Origin: Bombus terrestris
Taxonomy: Eukaryota; Arthropoda; Insecta; Hymenoptera; Apidae
Reading direction: 5' to 3'
Assembly: GCF_910591885.1 (NCBI RefSeq)
Contig: NC_063275.1
Location: 9,536,501-9,600,500, forward strand
DNA length: 64,000 bases
Under the pieces are notes generated by a model, which saw only the letters and a program-made list of their open reading frames with translations, searched no databases and was not told the origin of the DNA. Made by a program: the position numbers and the translations under genes. Below are positions 50,734 to 63,300 of this stretch, piece after piece (position 1 is the first letter of the stretch; each line of letters opens with the position of its first letter).

Positions 50734-51540
50734 TTGTTTGGGGAGCCGAGGCGGGTACGGGTTCTCAGGGCGTAGGACCACGCCCTGAGAAACCCCGATG
50801 AATCTGATATTCTCCTATAGTCAGGTGGTGGCTAGTCGGCGCCTTTGTCACTCGCCAATGGCCGATCCGGTGCGGAGAACTTTGGAGAAGTTGATGGGCT
50901 CATATCTGCCAAGACCACTCACCTCACCTTCTTGTGGGCCTCCCCGTCACCCTTCACTAGCCTTGACCGGGGTAGGGTGTGAAAGAGTGAGTGGCACCAG
51001 GATGGAAACCCTTGTCGGCGACATTCTTTGAGAATCATGGATAGCAAGACGAATCAAAAAAGCGTTTACGGTGCAGGGCAGGGATACCCCAGTGCCGGCG
51101 CAGTCGCGGTTTGTAAAGCGGGCCCCGCTGCGGCGTTATTGGGCAACCGTGGCCGTCCGGGAGTGAGGGGCCACGAGAGGCCGCTAGGCTCCCGGACGCG
51201 ATCATGTGTCTGGCGAGGGAGCACGCGAACCGGGGGGTCTCGGAGAGTTCCAGGCTCGGCAGTTCCAGATGGGACTCACGTAAGCGGGGGCCTCAAGGTA
51301 CTTTCGTACCCGGGAACTTATCCCGACGGTCCCATCCTTGGCATCAGGATCGTAGGTGCGCTACTACCCAAGGCCACGTAGAGAGAATGTAACCGTAATT
51401 AAACGCCTTACACTCCCGGCGACCTTCCCTGCGGAGTACATAGGGACTCACGTAAGCGAGAGCTTGTCCCGACGGTCCCCCTGGCTGCGAGAACGTGGGT
51501 TTGCCAGCCCCCATAGGCTCGCAAAAGCGAGCCCTCCCTG

Positions 51541-51922
51541 CGGGATGAAGGACTTGACAGCCAAGGTAACCGTACCGCGATGGACGGCTGAGCTAAGAAT
51601 GACCGGACTGGAGGACTCGGTCACCCGGGAGGAGGTGGTGGCCGCCGTTGCCGAGGCCGGGGGCTGCCGCGCCGACAAGGTCAATGTGGGAGCCATACGC
51701 TCCGCTCTTCGGAGCCTCGAGTCTGTGTGGCTACGCTGTCCGCTGACAGTGGTCAGGAAAATCAGCGGAAGAGGAGACGTCCGACCAGGAGGCAAAATTA
51801 ATATAGGTTGGACAGCGGCGAGGGTTTCCCCTTTCCCGGCGCGCCAACTCCAATGTTTCAGGTGCATGGAGTCGGGTCACGTGCGCAGGGACTGTACGTC
51901 GACGGTTAGACCGGTCGGTTAG
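51541..51922 (+). pseudogene. Retrotransposon ORF1 C-terminal part with CCHC knuckle
   Basis: Open frame with VTREEVVAAVAEAGGCRADK, then QLQCFRCMESGHVRRDC: a CX2CX4HX4C zinc knuckle of gag-like ORF1. A stop follows soon after, and the usual second and third knuckles are not seen. The N-terminal half is eroded. Confidence 0.75.
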
Positions 51923-51939
51923 ACCGCTGCTATCGACAA

Positions 51940-53085
51940 GGTTCCCTCAGTTCCTGGAGGAGGTTGTCGACACCCTGTTCCCAAACGGCAAACGAGGAAG
52001 ATGGCAGATTCACCGATGAGGAGGAACAGGAGCCTCAACCGTCGGAGGAAGAGCCACGTGACACCACGGGAAGTTGGAGCCCAGAATCGAGAGTTACCAA
52101 GGAAGAATTGGTCGAGGCTGTCGAGAGGATCGGAGCGCGGAAAGCTCCGGGTCCCGACGGAGTCCCGGCCCGCCTGTGGAAGGACGTCGCCGGGGTCTCG
52201 GTCCCGAGATTAATGCGTCTGTTCGACAGATGCCTATCTCGGGGCGAATTCCCAGTTTTGTGGAAGAAGGGACGGATGGTCCTTCTGCCGAAGCCGGGAC
52301 GCTCTCCTGACTCGCCTTCCACCTTTCGATCGGTGTGCCTTTTGGACGAGGCTGACAAGCTACTGGAGAGAGTGGTGGCGGCCCGCCTCGAGTCGCATTT
52401 GTCCCGGAGTGATCTCGGACTGCACGACAGCTAGTTTGGCTTCCGGAGGGGACGGTCTACGGGCGACGCTGTCGCCCGTGTCCGCTCCCTGGTCGAGGGG
52501 GCCGAGCGGCGTGGTTGCGTGGCGTTGGCCGTGTCGCTGGACGTGGTTAACGCCTTCAACAGCATCCCCTGGGACAGGATATGCCGGGCCCTCGAGTTTC
52601 ATTGGGTACCCGCGTACCTGCGGGGTGTGGTCCAGGCGTTCCTCCGGGACCGGAGCATCGTCTACACTGTCCGAGGCGGGGGGATGACTGAGAGGGCGGT
52701 GTACCGCGGGGTCCCGCAGGGTCCTGTGTTGGGTCCGTTGCTGTGGAACATCGCGTACGACGCGGTGCTTCGGGCGCCGATGCCTCCGGATTCGGCACTG
52801 GCGTGCTACGCCAACGATATGTTGGTGCTGGTTTGGGGTACGGCGTGGGGCAAGACCATCCGTCTGGCGGAGCTGGCGGTGGCCTGCGTGGTCGTCGTGT
52901 GATCAAGGGATTGGGGCTGAGGTGTCCCCTGAGAAATTCGAGGCAATGTGGTTCTGTCGCAGAGCCGATCACGGGACGCCTCCAGCGGGCTATCGCCTGA
53001 GGTTGGAGGGGACTGAGATCGGGGTCGGAACCAACATGACGTATCTGGGCCTGACGCTCGATAGCCACTGGACTGATATCTTCAG
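51940..53085 (+). pseudogene. Retrotransposon reverse transcriptase pseudogene
   Basis: Begins with text like EEVVDTLFPNGK that precedes the RT in R1-clade ORF2. It continues with KAPGPDGVPARLWK, MVLLPKPGRSPDSPSTFR, SLDVVNAFNSIPWD, GVPQGPVLGPLLWN and the catalytic box, here CYANDMLV instead of the YADD form. A stop sits near 52432, a frameshift near 52890, then SPEKFEAMWF and TYLGLTLDSHW before coding similarity ends at about 53085. Not functional. Confidence 0.85.
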
Positions 53086-53329
53086 AGAATAATTCACAAT
53101 ATGTTAGATGACGCAATAAAATTATCATTTATGTGCCAACAATTTTCAGTATTCTTAAAAATATAACGAATAAGAAAATTAATAATTGCAACTGACAATG
53201 ATAATTCATAAATTTTGAATAAATGATATGGAATACAATACTAGAATTTCTAAAAGAAGGCTAGTTAAAAACAATGAAACTAACAGTAATGAAATTTAAA
53301 CCTTAAATCAATGGCAGACTAGAATCAAT

Positions 53330-53440
53330 TACTCCCAGAGCGCCCCTGTTGAGCGTCAGGCGGACTACCTTGGGGTTTTAGTCGATAAGTCCGACATTAC
53401 CCTGTCGGTTTCTAGAAGAGCGGCGGGGTGTCCATGAGGA
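53330..53440. mobile_element. Short GC-rich retroelement-like fragment
   Basis: About 110 bases of sharply higher GC; one plus-strand frame reads APVERQADYLGVLVDKSDIT, similar in style to the DYLGV..D segment after the RT box. Probably another scrap of an R1-like element, 250 bases beyond the main copy. Confidence 0.45.
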
Positions 53441-53534
53441 TTTCTCCACGTAAAATAAGAAAAAGGATTAGTTTCAATTAAAAATCAACGATTTTACGAT
53501 TCCAAGATGTATCTTAATTTTATTACATGTATAG

Positions 53535-53900
53535 TTACTGAAGAGAGTATTTGAGAACACTTATACTAATTTTTTGCAAATATATTACGTGTATTGTACA
53601 AAACATCTTGAAATTTCATTAGCAATGTAATGAGATCCGACTAGCATAATTATACGTATTGCTAAAGTTTGAAATAGATTTGATGATATATGTATATAGA
53701 AATTAGAAGATATTTACTATAAGTACATATTTCATTTATATACAATATTTATATATTTAATTACAGAGATCACCGAAGTATTTCATTAGTCAATTATTCA
53801 CTATAATTAGTAAATCACAATATTTAGTGAGACTATCTTTAGCATTACCTATATGTTTAAAACTAACGTATATGTTGTATACTAATCTTTTACTTACAAA
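53535..53900 (+). repeat. Diverged dispersed repeat, copy 1
   Basis: Shares ordered blocks with the segment at about 55005-55390: GTATTTGAGAACACTTATA, ACATCTTGAAATTTCATTAG, AATGAGATC, AATATTTAGTGAGACTATC and ACTAATCTTTTA. The GTATT-GAACACTTATA start resembles ends of Tc1-type elements. No coding content. Confidence 0.5.
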
Positions 53901-55004
53901 AGTATGGCAAGAACTGCAAAATTTCGAATGAATTGGCTGTAAATACATTCGATTTTTTAGGTTGATGGTAAAACAGCTCCCAAAAGTATTTGAGTACACG
54001 ACCCTTTGTTTTCGAGAAACTGTATATAAAAATTGCCTATGCTAAGTATATTCAACATTTTTGCGAACCATTGTGCCTAAAATATATACTTAAAATTATT
54101 TGATCATTCAAATTTCATTTTATTTTCATTAATAATAATTATGAATATATAATGTAAATGCAGACTTACTCTTTGAGATGTAATTTTGTAGCGGTATAAA
54201 TTCTTGAACTAAGTAGAAAAATAGTCATTTATGAAGTTTAAGCCAAAATTTAGTATTAAATAATAGCTATAAAATATTTTATTAGAAATATTCTAAATTA
54301 TGAAAATAAAGTTCATATAATTGGTAAAATTGAGATTTCAAAAAGTTTCGTACGTACATAATATATTTATCAAAATTTTCTATAATAAATGTTTAAATAT
54401 CTTCCTCAACCATTGTATATCATAGACTATGGTGACACCTTAAACACGAACAATTACCAAAAATGATGGGACATAATTCTTAACACTACTTATCGAGGTT
54501 ACTAGATTCGATAGTATCGCTTGAAATCGTGCGGCATTAACACAACGACTACGAGATCGTCGATAGATCGAGTAGTTTCACCGTATTAAATTAACCAATT
54601 GCAGGTCAAATTGATCGAAACGAGATAATGTCTCGAAGAATGTAGTACAACGTGAAAGTTTCATTCGCGGATCAAGAAGGAAAAATAATATGAATTGATC
54701 TTTAACATTAAAATTCGCGAGTCGTCTAACGCTTTTTTTTCTGCAATTATTTTAATTAAACTACTTGTTCCGAAAAACATCACTCAAAGGTATTTCACCG
54801 AATGATCGAATAAATTTTGCCTTCTAAATTCTCACTGTGAAAAGGAAGCTCAACGAGAGAAGAAACGCTTATGTCGTGATTCATTCTCAAAAGATTTATT
54901 TATTTATTTGTTCATTTATCTATTTATTATTTATTCATTATTATCCATACACTTTATAATATCAGTAGTGACTATTGGTGTGCGAAGATTTATGGCCATA
55001 TACA
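53901..55004. other. AT-rich intergenic DNA
   Basis: No gene recognised. A stretch near 53980-54010 (AAAAGTATTTGAGTACACGA) resembles the start of the two flanking repeats. Confidence 0.5.
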
Positions 55005-55390
55005 GAGCAGCTTGCGAAAGTATTCGAACACTTATAGAACCATTTTGTAAATGCATATGTATATTACCTGTGTCATACGAAACATTTTGCATTAGCATTA
55101 TAATGAGATCAGATTATCATGATTATGTTTTAATAAAGCCTGAAGTGATTCTGAAGGTGTACATATAGGATGTAAGACGTATTTAGTATATATATATGTA
55201 TATATATATTTCGCAAAGATCACAAGGCGCGCATTTAAACTGTCAATTAACTATTAGTATAATAAATCATAATGACGTAATAAGCCATAATATTTCTTAG
55301 AACTATTTTTAGCACTAATGTTATATTTATGATTACTATTCACACTCTATACTAATTTTATAGTAAACATCTTGTATTTCGACTACACGG
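55005..55390 (+). repeat. Diverged dispersed repeat, copy 2
   Basis: Same orientation as copy 1, about 1.47 kb downstream: GTATTCGAACACTTATAG, ACATTTTGCATTAGCAT, AATGAGATCAGA, AATATTTCTTAGAACTAT and ACTCTATACTAATTTTATAG in the same order. The 86-codon frame at 54908-55168 crosses it and is unlikely to be coding. Confidence 0.5.
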
Positions 55391-58300
55391 CTAGTTGATA
55401 AATATTTAATCATGTATTTTTTAATAAGTCAGCAGATTTAATGAATTTTTAATCAATAATAGCAATTCTTGAAACATATCTTTACATTAATTAGTTAATA
55501 TCGATTTTGATATAGATTTTTGCAAATTTTGAAGACATTATTAAATGAGATATTAAAAATAAAGTTTCTTAATTTTCAAACAGTAATTTTAAACAATACT
55601 ATTTTATTTGATGAATTTGTTTTACTATTCGCTTAAATTTACATAATACGCAACTGTTGTTTTCTATAAATCCTTTATACAACATTTGTTACAGGACACT
55701 GAAATAGACTATACCATAGAAATAACAGGTGGAGGACCGTTAGTGCAACTCGCTTTGAACTTCCGTGGATAATACTTGGAACTGGTCATGTCCTTAATAT
55801 TTTAACAACGTGTAGCATACAAAAAAGGTCGATGCTATTTTCGGTAAATACATATTCTCCAAAATTGACTAATCACTCTTGTATGTATATAAATCTTTTC
55901 TCATTTCGTTAAACTTCTAAGGAATATTTATGAAAAATTTTAATCTTTATTACATAAAAATTATATCAATTGTGTCCCTATAGATAAATAAAGGCTTCTG
56001 GCCAGGCATAATTGAAATTGAATAATTATAGCTATAATACTATTATATTAATTAATCATATCATTGTATAGAAAATTAAATAAATAGAAATAGTTAGCGA
56101 ATCGTTAAGGAAACGATATACGTATACATAAAAAGTGAAACCTAGGGAGTAGGTGACTAAATCATTTTTCTGACCACATTGCACCGGATGTAGCTATGAC
56201 ACAGAATTAAGTATTTTGCATGAACGATTTCACATGAGTCACACGTTTAGCAAATTTGCGCAGCTTTCTCCGGCAAACAAGCGAAATAAGTAGTGGCTAA
56301 GACCTTCGTTGGGTGATCTAGTTCGGCCTCATTTTCTCGAGCTTATCGCGCCTTTAGACAAGATGCAATTTTTACGCTCCGATAGAGATCTCGCGTGTTT
56401 GATCTGTCATTCGAAGAGAGCGAAAACTATGCATGTGTAAATTGAGATCAGACAAAATTTCGTGGCAAACTTATCTCAGTAGCGGCACAATCTCTCTCAT
56501 GATGATATCACAAGGAAACGTTTAGAGCTACAGTTGAATGACGTATGCCAAATAAACTCCGTGTAGTAGACATGCATTCCACAGAACATTAAATATCATT
56601 ATTACTATTACTATAATATTTTATATATTGCATAATTAAATAAATACCTGAAAAGTATCTTAAATAAATAAATAATAAATAAAAGATATATTAAAATAAT
56701 TATTAGATAAGTAAATAAAAGATTTAAAATACACCGAACTAGATATGAGACCATTGACAACATTATAGAACTGGTTAGAAAGTTCGAGGGATGGACAGAT
56801 CGAGAGAAAGTAAAAAGCCTCAGAGAAGTAGATTGATTGGGTTCAATGAATTGTCATCTGAGTATTCGATAGTGCAGAAAGGAACGGAAATATTTAAAGA
56901 AACACATAAAAATAGAAATGTTGCATTATAACAAAGAGAATAATCGAGAGTTAAAGATAAAAAACGTACTATTGCAATTTCTGCGCAGAGAAAGGAAACG
57001 GGCTGAGGTCGACGGAAGAATGTAACGTTAATGAAACTAATAAACGGAAAAAGCGGGATGTCAATAAGGAAAATAGAAGAAAATAATAGGGAAGGAAGTA
57101 CAGGTATGAACGGTACTTTATCGTCGCTACTATTAACCGCGGATACGAAGAAAGTTAAGAAGTAATAGAAACCATATGCATGTAGACATTATATTACGTA
57201 ATTTAAAAAGAAGAAAGTGATACATATTATAATTAGAAGGAGACTAGAGAAGGAGAAAGAGTAAAATTTAATGTCATGGCAAAATTGATGGCAGTAATTA
57301 CTTGGAGAATTTAGAGGAGAAAAGAGATTATAAGATGTTCGCTGAGTAATCTTTAATTTAAAGTAGGAAAAGTTAGAAAATAAGTTTATGTTGAATAAAT
57401 TTTATTATTAACTTGAAATAAAAGAGTTTATATATGCTATATATGTATATATATTATAGTATATCGTTATAATGCAGTCAACATGCATTAGTACTTGATT
57501 AAATACAGAAGAAGATTACTGGTAAATTAATTATCACTTTCAGTTTCATTTTAATAATAATAATAATAATAATGTAAAAGTAAAACTTACATTTTTAGAA
57601 GAGTTTAGGATTATTGTTCTTTAATTATACTATTTATAAAATTATTTAAATTATAATACTATTTATGAAGAAATTTTTTATAAATAGCAATAGTTTTGTC
57701 ATTCTAATAAATAGTGAAAATATGTATAATGGTTACAAATATTTAAATATGGTTCAAAGTTCCGTTTTAAGGAATACGTTCAGGCATAAAAGTTTACATT
57801 TAAATGAGTGCCGAAGAAATGTGCATGAAGAAACAACATGGAAAAATTAAAAAGAGCTGTCACTATTTAGAATAACACAATTTTGCATTATACATTTTAG
57901 TGTAATTAAAAGATTAGATTTTATTAAAAGAATAATGTAAAAAATATAATATTTTAAAGAATGCTTTCAAGTTTGTGAGGTTTTATTGCAATGGTTGGTC
58001 GTTTAGGCATTGCAAAATATTTATAACGCAAGGTGTTTATAAAAAAATGCTGTGTAAGCATGTCGACAAAGCTGTATTTGTAAAAATTACGTGAAGAAAA
58101 CGAAGTTCGCAAAATACGGAAACATCGATGACAATGGATTTAGTTTGGCGGTTTGTAACTCGTTAATTTAGCAGAATAGTAAACGAAAGTTTTTAATGGA
58201 ATAGAGGAATATCAAAATGAAGAACCAGATCTTGAAAGTTATCGCAAAGTGCTGTTTTAATTATAATAAAAGTCCGCTTCTTCTTTAATGGGGTCGAAAT

Positions 58301-60170
58301 GATAATTTGGCTTTTAATGAGGATTTTCAGTGATTCTACTAAATACATGTTCTCTACCTTAATTATGAGAGAAAGCATGTTATAATAGAAACTTGACCTT
58401 TTCACTGCTTTGTTTTTTTCACGTGTTAAACATATTTATATACCGTATGTACTTCCTTTTTTGATTTTAATTTAAATTTCGCAATTATAAAATTTATGAA
58501 AAGGAAGTAAGGTAGACAAACTTTCGGTTATTTATCTTCATTTTAAAATACATTATTCTTACAATTAGTCGTATTTACAATTAATATTAGCTTATTGTTT
58601 AGATAAACGTATTATTTGCCTTCCTTTTGTTATTTTTATGTAATTAAATGTCACTTAAAATTTATACGTAAATAATCTTTATTGAGGTATATCGTGATTT
58701 AAAATTTATACACGAAAAAAGAAACAAACATATTGGATTTATATATAACATAATAAAATAAGTACTGCATTAAATATATGTATAATATTAATATATAGGT
58801 ATTGGAAGTGTGATTCGATTTTAATAGTTATTTTTAAATACGATTGTTATATGTATTTCACATTTTTCCAAATCATGTGATTGATATAATAATAATGTTT
58901 AAAGCGGATTATCACGATGAAAGTAATTAGGGAATCATATATCACAATGGTTTGATTGATTAACAAATGTCATATTGGGCATTACAAATTATAAATACAA
59001 CGAAATAATTAATGAATCATACGTTAAACAGACTAATTAAGATTCCTTTATAATTCTTAATAAAAAGTACAAAATACAGCATTATAAATAAAAAACATAC
59101 TTTACTTCTCATTACTATTTATGAAAGGGAATATATAATAGATCACATTTTCTAAAGATAATACGAAATAAAACAATGTATATGGAATTCTTAAATTCTT
59201 AAAGTAAAAAATACTGTTCGACTTAGACGTACTTTATTCTTCTTTTTAATCAAGGATTAACGGAATATGGTTTTTCATATGTTTGTAGGAAAATTCAATA
59301 ACTTCGAATATTTGATAAATAAAAGGGCAGAAATAATATATGATTAAGGAAATTGATAAATAGATGAGAAATATATATATATATATGTATATATTATGTG
59401 ATAATTAGTTAATATTTACATGGTTAGTATCGTGTCACCAGTTGTCATTTATTGAACGTAATTGTTCAGAATTTTGAATTACTTGAAATAATAATATAAT
59501 TACAGAAAGAATAACACATGTAGTAAGGAGAAAGATAGATAAATAAGTAGATGTGACACAATTTTATTCTTTCACGCGCAGCGAAAGCAAAATAACAGTT
59601 TCAATTAGTCAACAAGAAGTCTAAGTGATACAAAGTGTTACAAAATTTGTGTGTACGCGTTGTTGTGATGATGTATAACATCAGTTTGATGTCGCAATTG
59701 ACTGATGCTCGCCGGACAAGACGAAAATTTCGAAAGGCTGACGATCGCAAAAAGAAATAAAACAGACGGGTGATCGTTGAATTTGTGGAAACGAAGGAAA
59801 GCGGAAATAATGGTACAATCTCGACCAAACATAAAGGGGACAGTTTGTTCTCGTGTGACAGGTCGAAAGCGAGAATGTGTGGACGTTCTCGAGGACGTTC
59901 TCTATTAATCTTGCAAACACGTTAATTGTGGTACTACTTTTAAAATAACTGAAGGTATTCCAACATCTTGCTTGTTTCAGTGTCAAATTAAATCTGAGTT
60001 GAGATGTTATTTTTGGTAAAAAATTAAATTCGTGCAGAAAACATTAAACGCATAAATCAACAGATATGTATCATACATTTGTAAATTCCCAAGAAACTTC
60101 AAAATAGATATATTTGATAAGTAGATGTATTTATAATAGTAAGTATATTTATTGCACTACGCGTACATTT
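55391..60170. other. Gene-poor AT-rich DNA
   Basis: No gene or transposon recognised. 56.75-57.35 kb is purine-rich on the plus strand (many GAGAAAG-type runs) and may be old retroelement sequence, but no domain can be read. Short minus-strand open frames at 58.2 and 59.6-60.0 kb have no coding signature. Confidence 0.5.
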
Positions 60171-60341
60171 CAGTATATATACACAATGTACACGTATATA
60201 TATTATATATAATACATAATATATAATATATATCAGTATATAAATATATGTGTAATGCTATAATATATAATATATAACTGTATATGTATATATATTATAT
60301 ATATATATATATTGTATATTTATATAATTATATATATAGAA
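60171..60341. repeat. TA-rich cryptic simple repeat
   Basis: Dense TATA/ATATAT sequence with interruptions that create many small palindromes. Confidence 0.85.
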
Positions 60342-63300
60342 TATTTGATAATACTCCAATAAGCCGTGAAATGTGCAAAAGAAATCATAATACTGTTCGG
60401 ATAGTCGAGCTGTTCTCTCAATAGATATATTTATGTAAATATTGTATTCTTTATAAACAAAATTTATTTACTCGGGAGTTTATACGTAAATTGCATTGGA
60501 ATTAGTAAATAATAGAAAATATAAGTTAGGAACATTTTTCTATTATTAATATCGTGTGAGATAGAATAATAGTATTGTATGTAAAACAGACATAAGTTTT
60601 TTAAAGTAAAAATGTGAACGACAGATATATGAAATCTTTTATTGTTATCGTTATAGTAATGTATACATGTTAACTGATTGGAAAATATCAAGGGAAAATA
60701 TCAAGATCTTCGTTAAACTGAATTTATATTGGAAAGTATTACTAAGTTTTATTATTTCTTTTTTAATTTATTTACCTAGAGTAGCAAACCTCTGCGAGTT
60801 ATTAGCAACTACAATTGTATACAATTGTATTTCATGAGCTTACCCATTATTACACCAGACCAATGTGTTTGTTGTTTGATCATAAATATGTACGATATTG
60901 TACATTGTTGGTTTTATAGTTTTTAATCCTAGATAAGTAGAGCAGAAAGATGTAACTTCTCCCAGAAAACAAATTTCTTTTATTTATCATGTGTACGAGG
61001 CTTTTTAGCCACTTACGAAATTTGGCCGTCTGGAATAATTAAATGCTAATTGATCATGCAATTAATTAATCAAAATTGCACAAGAGCAACAGATAATGGG
61101 CCAGGAAAGCTAGAAATTGTGAGAAAATGATACGCATACACGTTGCACATGTGAACGGGAAACAATATGTATAACTATATTCGTATCTAGGATCTTCTTA
61201 CTCTTTTGACTTTCCATGAACATCGAGTGCCTCGAGGAATCTTTGCAGGTGCTTAAATCGGGGTCACGCTACTGCTGCAGGTAACACAACTATGCGACTA
61301 TTCTATGGAAATGCGTTGTATACACAATATACACATGTTTTGCTGTAATACTATAAAGAAGAAAATAGAAAATCATTCGGTATCTTATAAGCTTTAAATT
61401 TTTTATATATAGTACTTTTTATATATTTTTGAGTTTTTGAATATTACATTATTTTAATTACTATTTAATATTCAATTTTTTTATTATATTTTATTATATA
61501 TAATATTTAATATTATTTAATATTACATCAATATATTAATATTATACATATATATTATATATTGAATATTATATCGTACATAGTATATTTTAAAAAATAC
61601 ACAACTCGAACAAGTTTTTCAGGAAAAGCAAAAAATTGTTTGGAAACTTACGAAAAGATTAGAATATACAAATACATATATAATGTTGTAAATAATAAAA
61701 GAATAGACTCAAGGGAACAGTGATTATTATATATTATCTAGGAACTCGATTTTTATTTTTGATATTTTCCATTCTTAGCCCTTGAAATACTCCTTTGACA
61801 ATTTTGATGTTGTTCTAGCACAGGGTTGACAATGAATTACTTTGGCTTGTGACACTTTTGAGGGACACGTGTATCCTGTGTCTTTTATACGTTAAATATG
61901 ACAGATTAAAGTTAAGATATTCGTTAAACTAATAGTTTTCAGATATAGATAAGGTAATACCTTTTGGAGAGAATGCTGAGATGGATCGATTAACGCTTTT
62001 TTCTTTATAAAAAAAAGGATTTCTTTTAAACAAACAAAAGTGATCTTGGTATTTCCAAGAAATCGCTATTTTCATATTATGTATTTCTTTAAATTCTATA
62101 ACATTTTTAAGAAATATTTTCGCGTATTGTCCGAAACAACGAAAATTTCTTCAATATTTATTCGAATATTTATTCAAGCGAACAGAGTTCGTGGAACACG
62201 CTGTATCCTGTAATCTTTAATTGGTATGGTTGAATCATATGTACCTAACTATAATAGCTTTAATAATACCTTAATTAGGGGCAGATAATGTTTTAATTTA
62301 TTGAGCTTTAAAGTATTTAATTTTTATTTGTATTTTATTACTGATTGTCCTTATTATATAAAATATAAATCAAAAGGAAGTTTATTGACATAAGGAAGGT
62401 TATTGGTACTTTACAAACTGTGTCATAGAAAGTACTACAAACTGTGTGTGTATTATCACACACAATACCCTAAGATATCCTGTTAAAAAATTGATAAAAG
62501 TTACTATTTTCATTAAAACAAATATAATTGTTTTTCACTTCCTTACATTAGAAGAAAGTGAATATTTTTCTTATTTAAGGTAGCAGACTAATCGTAAGTA
62601 CAAAAAAGTATATTTAAAAAACATAGGACAAAACGAAAATTCACACACGTAAACAATCTCGCATCCCTCTAGTATTAATTATATGTAAAATAATTAAGAT
62701 AAGTAAAATAGAAAAATAGTATAAAACTGGTCAAGACATGTAGAATAATTCTGAAGCTTTTATCGCTTTGACTTTCAGAGAGGAAAAATTGAAGAGAGGA
62801 AGGATCACGTAATGGATAGATACTTATTCGACGGTTCAAAAATTTTAGGATGTGGTCATCGAATTCGTATGCATGAAAGAAACCGATGTCATCGATATAT
62901 AGTCACGGAAGACGACTAACGGAGAAACTTGATTCGGTCAGATTAGACGTCCATTCGGTCGATGACCTTACTTTTACATAGTCAAAGAACCTTCTGCTGT
63001 TTATTCATTGATCTTTGGAAGCTATAAATGATGACTAAATTGGGAAACATTCGTGCCTTTCTTTTTATGCCTTGAAATGAACAAGTTTGATAGGTGCGAT
63101 TTGTTTAAATCTTTTATGTATCATTTGAAGTACTCTCTTTAATTAGTATTTGATATAAAATGTAGAGAATGGAAAAATGTATCAATTTTCATGTAATTAA
63201 CAATTATAATGATTTGTTTTACAGTAAATTATATAAGATGTATGTTACTCTACTAAGATGGTGAATGATCGTGATTCGTGCAGTGGGTTGAAGATCATAT

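Larger units (their letters stand above)
50740..53090 (+). mobile_element. R1-clade non-LTR retrotransposon, internally deleted
   Basis: A GC-rich block in AT-rich flanks. It holds degenerate 5' sequence, the end of ORF1 with a zinc knuckle, and a reverse transcriptase region broken near 53.09 kb. The apurinic endonuclease domain that normally lies between ORF1 and the RT is absent. At 51.28-51.48 kb short blocks (ACTCACGTAAGCG, CCCGACGGTCCC) recur, suggesting internal duplication. It starts within a few bases of the mariner right end. R1-clade assignment rests on the CCHC and RT motifs; the exact family (R1, TRAS-like, Waldo-like) is not resolved. Confidence 0.8.

Noticed and set aside
56750..57350. 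Purine-rich tract as a retroelement gag region
   Set aside because: Stops in every frame and no readable motif; only composition suggests it.
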